NCBI GenBank assembly: GCA_946534785.1
Contig: CAMNCY010000003.1
Span: 1 to 46,169, forward strand
From: an uncultured Lachnospiraceae bacterium
Lineage (GTDB): Bacteria > Bacillota > Clostridia > Lachnospirales > Lachnospiraceae
Direction of reading: 5' to 3'
Length of the DNA: 46,169 bases
Positions 1-9,745 of this stretch are shown piece by piece. The notes beneath the pieces are model-generated. The model made no database searches, had not been told where the DNA came from, and saw only the letters and a program-made list of their open reading frames with translations. Made by a program: the position numbers and the translations under genes. Numbering within the stretch: position 1 is the first letter of the stretch; each line of letters starts with the position of its first letter.

Positions 1-235
1 CCACCAGATATTTCAGCGCGGCGGTCTTCTTCAGCTCCGCCATCTCCAGGATGCTCTCAATGCTCTCCTGCTTGGCGGAATTGATGAAGGCACAGGTATT
101 AACGACCGCGATATCCGCCGCCGTTTCATCATCCGTAAAGGTATACCTGCCCTCTGTATCCTGAAGGCTTCCTGCCATTTTCTGCGTATCGACCGTGTTC
201 TTGTCACAGCCGAGAGAAATAAAAACGATCTTCAT
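1..235 (-). CDS. rimO: Ribosomal protein S12 methylthiotransferase RimO (N-terminal part, truncated by window edge)
   Basis: Reverse complement reads MKIVFISLGCDKNTVDTQKMAGSL...VVNTCAFINSAKQESIESILE, the N-terminal methylthiotransferase motif (SLGCxKNxVD, NTCxFI). Confidence 0.9.
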   Translation of the reverse strand, partial: MKIVFISLGCDKNTVDTQKMAGSLQDTEGRYTFTDDETAADIAVVNTCAFINSAKQESIESILEMAELKKTAALKYLV

Positions 236-246
236 GTTCCGCAGGA

Positions 247-633
247 TCAGTCTTCCTCTTCTTCCGAAACATCCACGGTCTCGGGTTCCTCAAGAAGAGT
301 CTCATCTTCCGCATATTCCTCTTCCGCGGTAAGGCTTCCCAGACCTTCCAGGGCCTTTGCCGCAGCCATGTCATCGCTTTCCATCTTTTCGATCTCTTCT
401 TCATCCTGGGGAAGGATCCGGATGGCTTCCTGCTCCAGCTCCTCGACCGCTATGGAAAGAGGCTTCTTTCCCGCGATGTCATCAACGAGGGGCTCGCTTC
501 CGTCCACCAGCTGTCTGGCTCTTTTCGCCGTTGCCATCACGATGGAATAACGGCTGTTGATGACCGGTGTTTCGCCTTCCTCCACGTCTTTATTGACGAC
601 TTTCATAAGATCTACATAAGAGGGATGAATCAT
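247..633 (-). CDS. rpoZ: DNA-directed RNA polymerase omega subunit
   Basis: MIHPSYVDLMK...NSRYSIVMATAKRARQLVDG matches the RpoZ core; lies next to gmk. Confidence 0.88.
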   Translation of the reverse strand: MIHPSYVDLMKVVNKDVEEGETPVINSRYSIVMATAKRARQLVDGSEPLVDDIAGKKPLSIAVEELEQEAIRILPQDEEEIEKMESDDMAAAKALEGLGSLTAEEEYAEDETLLEEPETVDVSEEEED

Positions 634-763
634 GTGTGTACGTCCTTTCTTGTTTCAAACCATATTCCGGAATGTATACCGAAATCGATCCGGGAATCCA
701 TTCCGTTTGAACCGGCGCTTCCCGCGCTGTCCATTACATTAATATAGCACAGTCCGTCAAGCC

Positions 764-1405
764 TTATGCCCGCTTCCCGTTGATCCCGGAAAGTCCTTCC
801 GCAAAGGAACGGATGAGTTCCTGCCGGCTGCAGGGCCTCCATCCGAGGACCCGGATCGCCTGGTGCACATCCTCGACGGCTCTGTCCAGGTCATCGTTTA
901 CGATAACGGCATCGTAGTCCGGGATACATTTGATCTCTTCTTCCGCCCTTCTCAGCCGCTTTGCGATCTTTTCGGGACTGTCCGTTCCGCGCTCCGTAAG
1001 ACGCTTTTCCAGTTCCTGCGCCGAAGGTGTCATGATAAAGACGAGGATGGCATCCGGGCATTTCATCCGGATGATGGCCGCCCCCTGGGCTTCGATCTCC
1101 AGAATGACGTCCCGTCCGGCATTCCGCATCTTCTCGACAAAATCCCGGGGCGTCCCGTAGCTGCAGTCCACATACCGCGCATGCTCCAGGAGTTCGTCCT
1201 TCTCGATCTTCTCCGTAAACGCTTCTTCCGTAATGAAGAAATATTCCCTTCCGTCGACCTCTCCTTCCCGCGGTTTCCTCGTCGTGCAGGAGATCGAAAG
1301 AATATAGTTGGGATATTTTTCCAGAAGGCTCTTCACGATCGTGCCCTTGCCCGCTCCCGAAAAGCCCGATAAAACAATAAGACTTCCTTTATTCGTCTGT
1401 GACAT
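764..1405 (-). CDS. gmk: Guanylate kinase
   Basis: MSQTNKGSLIVLSGFSGAGKGTIVKSLLE...SCTTRKPREGEVDGREYFF; start placed at MSQTNKG inside the longer ORF. Confidence 0.95.
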   Translation of the reverse strand: MSQTNKGSLIVLSGFSGAGKGTIVKSLLEKYPNYILSISCTTRKPREGEVDGREYFFITEEAFTEKIEKDELLEHARYVDCSYGTPRDFVEKMRNAGRDVILEIEAQGAAIIRMKCPDAILVFIMTPSAQELEKRLTERGTDSPEKIAKRLRRAEEEIKCIPDYDAVIVNDDLDRAVEDVHQAIRVLGWRPCSRQELIRSFAEGLSGINGKRA

Positions 1406-1640
1406 CCGTATCCTGTGCCCTTCCCCTGATCGTTTCCGGAAGAAGTGCCGAAAGCACAACGCTCCCGTTCTCCATGATCAGGACTGCCTTTGTTTTTCTT
1501 CCGCTTGTCGCGTCAATGCATCTTCCCTCTTCTTTTGCGTGGGAAACATGCCGTTTTACCGGCGCCGCATCGGGACTTACGATCGCCAGGATCTTGTCCG
1601 CGTTGACGGCATTGCCGAAGCCGATATGCAGTAATTCCAT
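1389..1640 (-). CDS. remA: RemA/DUF370 family extracellular matrix regulator
   Basis: MELLHIGFGNAVNADKILAIVSPDAAPVKR... typical DUF370; located between yicC and gmk. Confidence 0.88.
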   Translation of the reverse strand: MELLHIGFGNAVNADKILAIVSPDAAPVKRHVSHAKEEGRCIDATSGRKTKAVLIMENGSVVLSALLPETIRGRAQDTDVTDE

Positions 1641-1653
1641 ATGTCCGCCTGTC

Positions 1654-2532
1654 TTACTCGATATTCTGGATCTGTTCCCGGATCTTTTCGATCATGGTCT
1701 TGAGCTCGATCGCCTTGTCGGCCGAGATCACATCATCCGATTTGGAAAGGATCGTATTGGCTTCCCGGTTCATTTCCTGTGCCAGGAAGTCCAGCTTTCT
1801 TCCGACGCTGTCCTCGGAAAGCAGCGCATCCTTCGTTGCCCGGATATGGCTGTGGAGCCTGACCAGTTCCTCGTCGATGCAGATCTTGTCGGAATAGATC
1901 ACCACTTCCTGCATGATGCGGCTCTCATCCAGATGGCTGTCCCCCAGCATTTCCGTGACCTTTTCCCGGAGCCTTTCCCGGTAGGCCGTTATGATCTGGG
2001 GCGCTCTCATTTCGATATAGTCAACGCTCTCCTGCATTTCATCGAGCTTGGAGATCAGGTCATCCGTAATGAACTGTCCTTCCGCCGTCCGCGCCTTAGC
2101 GAACTGCTCCGCCGCTTCATTGAGGGCCCTGGAAAGAGGCTCCCAGAGCATTGCCTCGTCCTCTTCCACATGCTCCATCGTAAAAACATCCGGAAAGCCG
2201 GAGAGCCCGGACGCCGTAATGTTGTTCACGATCCCGAAATCCGCGGCGATCTCGTTAAGATGCGCCATGTATTCTTCCGCGAGCTTCTTATTGTAACGGA
2301 CGGCAACGCCCTGCTCCGCCAGGTCTTCATATCCGATGAAAACGTCCACCTTGCCCCGGACCATGTATTTCTTCAGCTCCGCCCGGATCTTTGCCTCGAA
2401 CGGATTGAACTGCCTGGGCATGCGGATATTGATATCCAGGTAGCGGTTGTTCACGGATTTGAGTTCCACCAGGAACTTTCTCTCATTATCGATTACTTCA
2501 CTGCGGCCGTAGCCGGTCATGCTTTTTGCCAT
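1654..2532 (-). CDS. yicC: YicC family protein (endoribonuclease YicC-like)
   Basis: MAKSMTGYGRSE...ELKSVNNRYLDINIRMPRQ...; C-terminal EANTILSKSDDVISADKAIELKTMIEKIREQIQNIE. Confidence 0.94.
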   Translation of the reverse strand: MAKSMTGYGRSEVIDNERKFLVELKSVNNRYLDINIRMPRQFNPFEAKIRAELKKYMVRGKVDVFIGYEDLAEQGVAVRYNKKLAEEYMAHLNEIAADFGIVNNITASGLSGFPDVFTMEHVEEDEAMLWEPLSRALNEAAEQFAKARTAEGQFITDDLISKLDEMQESVDYIEMRAPQIITAYRERLREKVTEMLGDSHLDESRIMQEVVIYSDKICIDEELVRLHSHIRATKDALLSEDSVGRKLDFLAQEMNREANTILSKSDDVISADKAIELKTMIEKIREQIQNIE

Positions 2533-2610
2533 ACATCCCCCAATAACTGCCGTCTCCCGTGCCGGGACTTCCCGGAAAACACTTTTACCGGCAGTGTATA
2601 CTGTTTATCT

Positions 2611-2639
2611 ATTATAAGTTCTCGGCATGGTTGTATCAA
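2611..2639 (-). promoter_or_regulatory. Sigma-A type promoter for the yicC-remA-gmk-rpoZ-rimO operon
   Basis: Minus strand TTGATA-N17-TATAAT upstream of yicC. Confidence 0.7.
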
Positions 2640-2725
2640 GAAAGATTTTGCGCTAATCTAATGGGAGCCGGCGCCTTTTGGGGGAAAAGAAAGGCCGCCA
2701 GAAGTGCAACAGGAAGAGGTGTTTT

Positions 2726-4534
2726 ATGGCATTTGACGGATTTACGGTACGGGCCCTTGTCAGGGAACTTTCGGAGAAACTGACGGGCAGCAGGATCTAT
2801 AAAATAGCACAGCCGGAAAGCGACGAGCTTCTCCTCACCCTCCGCCCGATGGCGGAAAAAGGCGGCGGGACGCTCCGTCTTGTCCTGTCCGCGGACGCAT
2901 CACTCCCTCTCTGCTACCTGACGCAGGAAAACCGAAAGGCGCCCGCGACGGCACCCGCTTTCTGCATGCTCCTTCGAAAGCACCTGCAGAACGCCAGGAT
3001 CCTGTCCGTGGAACAGCCGGGACTCGAGCGCATCATCCGCATCAGGGCAGAGCACCTGAATGAGATGGGGGATCTTTGCACCCACACGCTGGTCATCGAG
3101 CTTATGGGAAAACACAGTAATATCATCCTCCTGGATACACCTAAAGACGGTTCGGAGCAGGAAGTGATCCTGGACAGCATCAAGCACATCTCCCGCATGG
3201 TCAGCTCCGTCCGGGAAGTCCTTCCGGGACGGGAATATTTTGTTCCCGAGACCCGCGGAAAGAAAGACCCCTTTACCGAAACGGATGCTCTTTTTGAGGC
3301 AAACGCCCGCGCCATGCACGTATCCTGTCCCGATCTTCTGGTCCGCTCCTATACCGGCTTCTCAAAGCTTTTTGCGGAGGAAGTCACCTGGCGGGCAGGA
3401 CTTATCCAGGACCGTGCGGCATCCGCCCTGTCCGACGAAGAGCTGTCCCGCTTCCGGCAGGCATTTAAGGATGCCCTTCAGGATGCGGAAAACGGGAACT
3501 TCTCTCCTGCCATCTACACCCGCCCCGCAAGGGATGCCGCTTCCATGGGCGAGCCCGTGGAATATGCGGTCCTCCCTCTTACCATGTACCGCGACCTTAC
3601 CGCGGTCCCCTTCGATTCCGTATCGGCCCTCCTGGAATCCTTCTATGCCAGTAAGAACAGCCTGACCAGGATCCGGCAGAAATCCGCAGACCTGCGGCAT
3701 ATCGTCCAGACGATCCTGGAGAGGGACGTCCACAAATACGATCTCCAGTGCCGCCAGTTAAAGGATACGGACAAGAGGGAAAAATACAGGATCTGGGGCG
3801 AGCTTTTAAACACCTACGGTTACAGCCTGCCCGCCGGGAGTTCCTCTGCCGACCTGGAGAACTACTATACCGGGGAAACGGTGCGCGTTCCGCTGGATCC
3901 CCTGCTTTCGCCGGTGGAGAATGCCAAACGCTATTTCGAGCGCTACACCAAGCTGAAAAGGACCCGGGCCGTCCTGGAAGAGCTGACGCTCCAGGTAAAG
4001 GCCGAGATCGACCAGCTCCGCGGCATCCAGAATGCCCTCGAATTCGCCCAGACAGAAGGCGACCTGGCCCAGATCCGGCAGGAGCTCGAGGAGAGCGGCT
4101 TCATACACAAACATACTTCCGGAAAGAAAAAGGGCAGCCAGAAAACGCCTGCCGGAAAACCGCTCCATTATGTCTCCAGCGACGGCTTCGATATCTATGT
4201 GGGAAAGAACAACATCCAGAACGATGAACTGACCTTCCGCTTTGCATCCGCTTCCGACATCTGGTTCCATGCCAATGACATGCCGGGCTCCCATGTGATC
4301 TTAAAGGCGGATGGAAAGGGATTTGAAGAGATCCCCGACCGGGCCTTTGAAGAAGCGGCGGCCCTTGCCGCCTACTATTCCTCCGGAAGGTCCGCGGGAC
4401 GCGTTGAGATCGACTATCTGGAGCGGCGCAACGTAAAAAAGCCCGCAGGCTCCCGCCCGGGCTTTGTCGTATACTACACGAATTATTCGATACTGGCAAA
4501 GACCGATATCTCCGGCCTTCGCCTGGTTCCCTGA
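2726..4534 (+). CDS. rqcH: Rqc2/NEMF homolog RqcH (NFACT family)
   Basis: MAFDGFTVRALVRELSEKLTGSRIYKIAQP...; C-terminal DIWFHANDMPGSHVILK and VEIDYLERRNVKKPAGSRPGFVVYYTNYSI are typical of NFACT proteins. Confidence 0.93.
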   Translation: MAFDGFTVRALVRELSEKLTGSRIYKIAQPESDELLLTLRPMAEKGGGTLRLVLSADASLPLCYLTQENRKAPATAPAFCMLLRKHLQNARILSVEQPGLERIIRIRAEHLNEMGDLCTHTLVIELMGKHSNIILLDTPKDGSEQEVILDSIKHISRMVSSVREVLPGREYFVPETRGKKDPFTETDALFEANARAMHVSCPDLLVRSYTGFSKLFAEEVTWRAGLIQDRAASALSDEELSRFRQAFKDALQDAENGNFSPAIYTRPARDAASMGEPVEYAVLPLTMYRDLTAVPFDSVSALLESFYASKNSLTRIRQKSADLRHIVQTILERDVHKYDLQCRQLKDTDKREKYRIWGELLNTYGYSLPAGSSSADLENYYTGETVRVPLDPLLSPVENAKRYFERYTKLKRTRAVLEELTLQVKAEIDQLRGIQNALEFAQTEGDLAQIRQELEESGFIHKHTSGKKKGSQKTPAGKPLHYVSSDGFDIYVGKNNIQNDELTFRFASASDIWFHANDMPGSHVILKADGKGFEEIPDRAFEEAAALAAYYSSGRSAGRVEIDYLERRNVKKPAGSRPGFVVYYTNYSILAKTDISGLRLVP

Positions 4535-4570
4535 CCCGGGCGCTGCCCGCGGTCCTCATATTGATCCCGT

Positions 4571-4611
4571 ACCGGTCCTGTTTCCAAATGAAACGGGGCC
4601 GGTATTATTTT
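4571..4611 (+). terminator. Rho-independent terminator downstream of rqcH
   Basis: ACCGGTCCTGTTTC-caaat-GAAACGGGGCCGGT followed by ATTATTTT. Confidence 0.75.
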
Positions 4612-4631
4612 GCGGGAAAAACAGACTTCTC

Positions 4632-6299
4632 TTATTTCAGCCAGCGGATCTTCCGAAGGAGCGCTGCGATACGGGCACCTTTCGGAAGCTGCCGGATTTC
4701 CTTTTCCGACATCGTCCCGGTATGGATGAGAAGGTAGAAATAGAGAACGACCGCCACCGCAAGAGCCGCCAGCGTGGCAAAGAGGTTTCGGAAATACAGT
4801 CTTTCCAGACCGGCCGCCTTCAGGATAAAGTCCGCGCCCCCGTAGATGAGGGAGGCGGCAAGGCCCATGACAAGCGCACACAGGAAGGGCCGGACATAGT
4901 CCCGCTTAAAGTCGGGCTTCATGCCCAGGTACCGGAACAGGCAGATCTCATTGATAATGAAGATCATGAAGGAATACAGGATACTTACAATGACCAGGGA
5001 CCAGATCCCCAGATCCGTGAACAGAAGAAGGATCACAAGGACGATCGTCTGGACCACAAGGGCGATGCCCGCCGAAACAAGGGGAATGTTCATCCTGCCG
5101 ATCGACTGCAGGACCGCGTTGGTGATCGTGGAGATCGAATAGAACACCACCGTTACGGACAGGAGCGACAAAAGCCCGGACGCCTGGTTCAGCGATGCCA
5201 TCTGCGGGAACATCAGCATCGTGATCGGCCGGGACAGGAAGAACAGGCCCACAAAGGAAGGGATCGTAATGATCCCCGTGATCCTGGCCGCATTCCCCGC
5301 TCTCTCCTGCGCTTCCTCCGTATCCCTTTTGGCAAAGGCCGCGGAAATACCGGGAATGATCGCCGCACTGACCGCCGTTGCGATCGAGATCGGGATATTG
5401 GAGATGACGACCGCCTTATTGGAAAAGATCCCGTACTCCGTCGTCGCCAGGATCCTGTCCATTCCCTTTAAGAGGATCATGATCCTGTAATAGACCGTCT
5501 GGTTCAGGGAGGTCGTCAGGTTGAGAATGAAACCGCTCAGCATAAAGGGCGTGATCACAAGGACCGTCTGCCGCATGGTCTGCCCCCAGCTTAAAAGCTT
5601 TCCGCTCTTATCCAGAAGGACCCTCTCCCGGATCTCCCGCCTGTGGCAGATATAGGCAAAGGTCATGAAAAACAGGGCTGCCAGAACCCCGGCACCGGTT
5701 CCCAAGGCGCTTCCCATGGCGCCGTACTGCGCCCGGCGCGTTTCGGAGGCGCCGCTTACAAGACGCATGAGGAGCCATGCGGCACCGATACTGACGGCGG
5801 CGTTCGCGATCTGTTCCAGGATCTGCGAGACCGAGGTCTGGACCATGGATCCGTGTGCCTGGAAATATCCGCGCAGCGCTCCCAGAAGCCCGAAGAAAAA
5901 GACCGTCGGCGCAAATACGCGAAGGACCCCCGTGGCTACATCCGGCACCAGGGCTCCTGCGCCGAAGTACAGCAGAAAACCGCCCGCAAGACCCACGGTG
6001 CAGCCGTAGATCAGCGCGCAGTGAAAGATCCTCTGGGCATTCCTGTATTCTCCCAGCGCAAGCCTCTGCGCCATCAGCTTGGAGATGGCGGAGGGCACGC
6101 TGTAGGATGAGACCATCAGGATAATGGCATAGATATTATAGGCTGTCCCGTAATATCCGTTTCCCTCATCGCCGATGATCGCCGTTAAAGGTGCACGATA
6201 TAACAGGCCGATGATCCTGACGACCATGCTGGCCGCCGCAAGGATCCCGGCCTGTACAAAAACCTGATTTCTTTTATTGCTGTTAAGACTTTCTGCCAT
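4632..6299 (-). CDS. Polysaccharide/lipid II flippase family protein (MurJ/SpoVB-like, MOP superfamily)
   Basis: MAESLNSNKRNQVFVQAGILAAASMVVRIIGLLYRAPLTAIIGDEGNGYYGTAYNIY...; about 14 hydrophobic segments. Confidence 0.88.
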   Translation of the reverse strand: MAESLNSNKRNQVFVQAGILAAASMVVRIIGLLYRAPLTAIIGDEGNGYYGTAYNIYAIILMVSSYSVPSAISKLMAQRLALGEYRNAQRIFHCALIYGCTVGLAGGFLLYFGAGALVPDVATGVLRVFAPTVFFFGLLGALRGYFQAHGSMVQTSVSQILEQIANAAVSIGAAWLLMRLVSGASETRRAQYGAMGSALGTGAGVLAALFFMTFAYICHRREIRERVLLDKSGKLLSWGQTMRQTVLVITPFMLSGFILNLTTSLNQTVYYRIMILLKGMDRILATTEYGIFSNKAVVISNIPISIATAVSAAIIPGISAAFAKRDTEEAQERAGNAARITGIITIPSFVGLFFLSRPITMLMFPQMASLNQASGLLSLLSVTVVFYSISTITNAVLQSIGRMNIPLVSAGIALVVQTIVLVILLLFTDLGIWSLVIVSILYSFMIFIINEICLFRYLGMKPDFKRDYVRPFLCALVMGLAASLIYGGADFILKAAGLERLYFRNLFATLAALAVAVVLYFYLLIHTGTMSEKEIRQLPKGARIAALLRKIRWLK

Positions 6300-6311
6300 C
6301 TGACTCCGTTG

Positions 6312-7763
6312 TTATCTGTCCATCAGCCAGTCATACATAAGCTGATACTCGCCGGCAGATACTTTCCATGAGAAGTCCGCTGCCATGGCTCTGTCTACGA
6401 TGTGGTTCCAGTCTCTCTTCTTATCGTAGTAGATCCTCTCCGCATAGCGTACGGCATTCATCATCTCATGTGCATTGTAATTCGTAAAAGTAAAGCCCGT
6501 GCCCGTCTGCTCGTACTCGTTGTACGGAATGACGGTATCCTTCAGGCCGCCGGTCTCCCTGACGATCGGGATCGTGCCGTATCTGAGAGACATCAGCTGG
6601 GAAAGTCCGCAGGGCTCGAACTGGGAAGGCATCAGGAACGCGTCGGATGCCGCATAGATCTTGTGGGAAAGCTCCTCGGAATAGTAGATGCTTGCCGCCA
6701 GCTTGTCCGAATACTTCTCGTCAAAGTAACGGAACATGTTCTCGTAACGCTCTTCGCCTGTGCCCAGGACCACGACCTGGATGGCATCCATGGAAAGCAT
6801 CTCTTCCATGACATAGGCGATGAGGTCAAAGCCCTTCTGATCCGTCAGTCTGGATACGATGCCGATCATGAAGCACTTCTCATCCTGCTTGAGGCCGAGT
6901 TCCTTCTGGAGGGCCAGCTTGTTCTTGGCCTTCAGCTTGCGGAAATTCTGCGCATTGTAAGGATAAGGAATGCAGGAATCCGTCTCCGGATTGAATTCGT
7001 CATAGTCAATGCCGTTCAGGATACCGCGAAGATCATGGGCCCTTGCATTGAGGATGCCGTCAAGGCCTTCCCCGTAATAGGTGGTCTTGATCTCTTCCGC
7101 ATAGGTCGGGCTGACCGTCGTGATGGCGTCCGCATAAACGATGCCGCCCTTTAACAGGTTGGCGTCCTTATAGGCTTCCAGCTTGTCGGGCGTAAAGTAA
7201 TATCCGGAAAGCCCGGTAATGCTCTCCACATCCTGGACGTTCCATTTTCCCTGGAAACGAAGATTATGGATCGTCATGATGGTCTTGATCCCGTGATAGA
7301 ACTCGTTGTCCTGGAAACGCTCTTTCAGGTATACGGGGACAAGGCCTGTCTGCCAGTCATGACAGTGAATGATATCGGGACGGAAGCCGATCGTGGGCAG
7401 GATGGAAAGGGCTGCCTTGGAGAAGAAGGAGAATCTCCTGATCTCGAACAGCGGATCATCCGTGTACGGCTTGTAGGTATTGAAAAGATCCTCATTGTCG
7501 ATGAAATAATACAGGATGCCGTCGACCTCTGCTTTCAGGATGCCGACATACATGCTCTTCCAGTCGAAATCCATGTAAAAGCTGGTCACATACTCCATCT
7601 TGTCCTTCATTTCCTGGCGCATGCAGGAATATTTGGGAAGGATGACACGGACATCGTAGTATTCCTTATCTATATTCTTGGGAAGAGAGCCTACAACATC
7701 TGCAAGTCCTCCCGTCTTGATAAAAGGAACACCTTCCGATGCAACAAACAGAATATTTCTCAT
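6312..7763 (-). CDS. glgA: Glycogen synthase
   Basis: MRNILFVASEGVPFIKTGGLADVVGSLPK...; KxGGLADV and C-terminal GT-B motifs (PSQFEPCGLSQLMSLRYGTIPIVRETGGLKDTV). Confidence 0.95.
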   Translation of the reverse strand: MRNILFVASEGVPFIKTGGLADVVGSLPKNIDKEYYDVRVILPKYSCMRQEMKDKMEYVTSFYMDFDWKSMYVGILKAEVDGILYYFIDNEDLFNTYKPYTDDPLFEIRRFSFFSKAALSILPTIGFRPDIIHCHDWQTGLVPVYLKERFQDNEFYHGIKTIMTIHNLRFQGKWNVQDVESITGLSGYYFTPDKLEAYKDANLLKGGIVYADAITTVSPTYAEEIKTTYYGEGLDGILNARAHDLRGILNGIDYDEFNPETDSCIPYPYNAQNFRKLKAKNKLALQKELGLKQDEKCFMIGIVSRLTDQKGFDLIAYVMEEMLSMDAIQVVVLGTGEERYENMFRYFDEKYSDKLAASIYYSEELSHKIYAASDAFLMPSQFEPCGLSQLMSLRYGTIPIVRETGGLKDTVIPYNEYEQTGTGFTFTNYNAHEMMNAVRYAERIYYDKKRDWNHIVDRAMAADFSWKVSAGEYQLMYDWLMDR

Positions 7764-7804
7764 GATTCATAACCCCCACTGGTAGTAGAATGACTGCTTT
7801 TTCT

Positions 7805-7810
7805 ATTATA
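7805..7810 (-). promoter_or_regulatory. Candidate -10 element (TATAAT) upstream of glgA
   Basis: Minus strand GGGGTATAATAG with a weak -35 (GTTACA) 17 bp upstream. Confidence 0.5.
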
Positions 7811-7838
7811 CCCCAATCCGCATGATTTGTAACTATGG

Positions 7839-8867
7839 TCAGACCCGTTCCGCGATTTCCAGAAGGAGTCTTTCCGAGTCCTCCCAGCCAAGGCAGGGAT
7901 CCGTAATGGACTTTCCGTAAATGCCCTCTCCGATCTTCTGGCAGCCCTCTTCCAGGTAGCTTTCGATCATCAACCCCTTGACCATATCCCGGATCTCCCG
8001 GTTTTCCCTGCGGTTATGCAGGATCTCCTTGCAGATGCGGATCTGCTGGCGGAACTCCTTGTTGGAATTGCTGTGGTTCGTATCGATGACGCAGGCCGGG
8101 TTCTTCAGTTCTCTTTTTTCATAGAGTTCGATCAGCCGCATGATATCTTCGTAATGATAGTTTGGCGTATTATTGCCCCGCTTGTTCACGGCGCCGCGAA
8201 GGACGCAGTGGGCCAGGGGATTCCCGTCCGTACGGACCTCATATCCGCGGTAGGTGAATTCATGGGGATGCTGCGCCGCATAAACGGAATTGAGCATGAC
8301 GTTGAAATCGCCGCTCGTGGGATTCTTCATGCCGCTGGCAACGTCAAAGCCGCTCGTGGCAAGGCGGTGCTGCTGGTCTTCTACGGACCTTGCGCCGATG
8401 GCGACATAGCTTAAGATGTCCTCCACATATCCCCAGTTGTCCGGATACAGCATCTCATCGGCGGCGGTAAGGCCGGAAGCCTCGATCGCATGGATCTGCA
8501 TCCTGCGCATGGCGATCAGGCCCGCCCTGAAATCCGTCTTTCCCTCCGGATCGGGCTGGGAAGTGATCCCCTTGTATCCGGAGCCTGTCGTCCGGGGCTT
8601 ATTCGTATAGATCCTGGGAACAATGACCAGGCGGTCCTTTACCTTCTCATTGACCTTTGCAAGCCTTGTCACGTAATCCAGCACCGCAGTCTCATTGTCT
8701 GCCGAGCACGGGCCGATCACGACCAGGAACTTGTCGCTTCTGCCCGTTAAAACGTCCGCGATCTCACGGTCCCTTTCCTGTTTCAGCTTCACGAAGGCTT
8801 CCGGCAGGGGAAATTCCTCCCGGATCTGTGCCGGCGTGGGAAGTTTCTGTACAAATGTAAAAGACAT
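7839..8867 (-). CDS. 3-deoxy-7-phosphoheptulonate synthase (DAHP synthase, type I)
   Basis: FLVVIGPCSADNETAVLDYVTRLA...RIYTNKPRTTGSGYKG...SGMKNPTSGDF. Confidence 0.93.
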   Translation of the reverse strand: MSFTFVQKLPTPAQIREEFPLPEAFVKLKQERDREIADVLTGRSDKFLVVIGPCSADNETAVLDYVTRLAKVNEKVKDRLVIVPRIYTNKPRTTGSGYKGITSQPDPEGKTDFRAGLIAMRRMQIHAIEASGLTAADEMLYPDNWGYVEDILSYVAIGARSVEDQQHRLATSGFDVASGMKNPTSGDFNVMLNSVYAAQHPHEFTYRGYEVRTDGNPLAHCVLRGAVNKRGNNTPNYHYEDIMRLIELYEKRELKNPACVIDTNHSNSNKEFRQQIRICKEILHNRRENREIRDMVKGLMIESYLEEGCQKIGEGIYGKSITDPCLGWEDSERLLLEIAERV

Positions 8868-8873
8868 GGGTCC

Positions 8874-9710
8874 TTACCTCCTGGATGTATGTCTTCCGAG
8901 ACCGAGAAGATGGCGTATCCTCTCCTCGTCATTTCCGCTGTTCTTAAGATGGACTGCCAGCGACGCGCGTATCCTGGCGGGAGTAAGCGCCCCCTCGATG
9001 CCCGCATGTTCCCCAAGGGTCCGGACGATCTTCCAGAGCCCCTGGCGGCTTAACGGCTGCCCGTCATGATTTACAAAAAGGAAGTCACTGCGGGAAGAGA
9101 ACCTCTTCCTGTCCGAATTGATATAACGGCGTATATCGGCGCCGATCCTGTTCCCGACAGGGACATGCCGGAAGGACCCGTCCTGCGCCGTGACCCGGAC
9201 TGTATTCAGGAGAAAATCCACATCCCGCACGCGGATCCCGACAAGCTCGCTGCTCTTGACGCCGCTGATGCACAGAAGCCCCAGGATCACCCTGTTCCTA
9301 AGGTCTGAAAACCCCCTCCCGAGAGGTACGTTCAGGACTGCCGTCATCTCATCCACCGTAAGGATATAGGCATCCCCGGCAGATGCAGGCGGCTCTTTCT
9401 TTTCCGGGACGGTAAGGTCCTCCGCATAATTTTCCGGGATCATGCCCTGCTCCTTCAGGGAGCCGAAGAACCCGTTCAGGGTGGAGATCATACGCCGCAT
9501 CGAGCTTTCGGAAGCCCCGTCATCGGACATGGAACGGAGGAACTCTTCCAGAAAAGTCCGGTCCATCAAAGCAGAGCTACGGATACCGCGGCTGTCCGCG
9601 AATCTCCCCAGCTTCTCCAGGTCCCGCCTGTAGGCTTTCTGCGTGTTCTCCGAAAGCTGCCGGAAAACCGCAAGGTCTTTAATATAATAGGCGGTATCGT
9701 CTATGTACAT
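8874..9710 (-). CDS. XerC/XerD-like tyrosine recombinase family protein, probably catalytically degenerate
   Basis: SAM-like N-terminal domain (LSENTQKAYRRDLEKLGRFA) and recombinase fold (RNRVILGLLCISGVKSSELVGIRVRDVD...LFVNHDGQPLSRQGLWKIVR), but catalytic motifs are altered and the C-terminus ends at GLGRHTSRR. Confidence 0.8.
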   Translation of the reverse strand: MYIDDTAYYIKDLAVFRQLSENTQKAYRRDLEKLGRFADSRGIRSSALMDRTFLEEFLRSMSDDGASESSMRRMISTLNGFFGSLKEQGMIPENYAEDLTVPEKKEPPASAGDAYILTVDEMTAVLNVPLGRGFSDLRNRVILGLLCISGVKSSELVGIRVRDVDFLLNTVRVTAQDGSFRHVPVGNRIGADIRRYINSDRKRFSSRSDFLFVNHDGQPLSRQGLWKIVRTLGEHAGIEGALTPARIRASLAVHLKNSGNDEERIRHLLGLGRHTSRR

Positions 9711-9745
9711 ACCGTTCCTTTCAGATGATTGCGCCTGTACCGGAC

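Noticed and set aside
1399-2661. 420-aa plus-strand ORF opposite yicC/remA
   Set aside because: Antisense shadow of well-identified genes.
8874-9710. Tyrosine recombinase as evidence of an integrated mobile element
   Set aside because: It sits in a conserved-looking chromosomal context (next to NUDIX/DAHP synthase) with no att-like repeats, phage genes or compositional shift.
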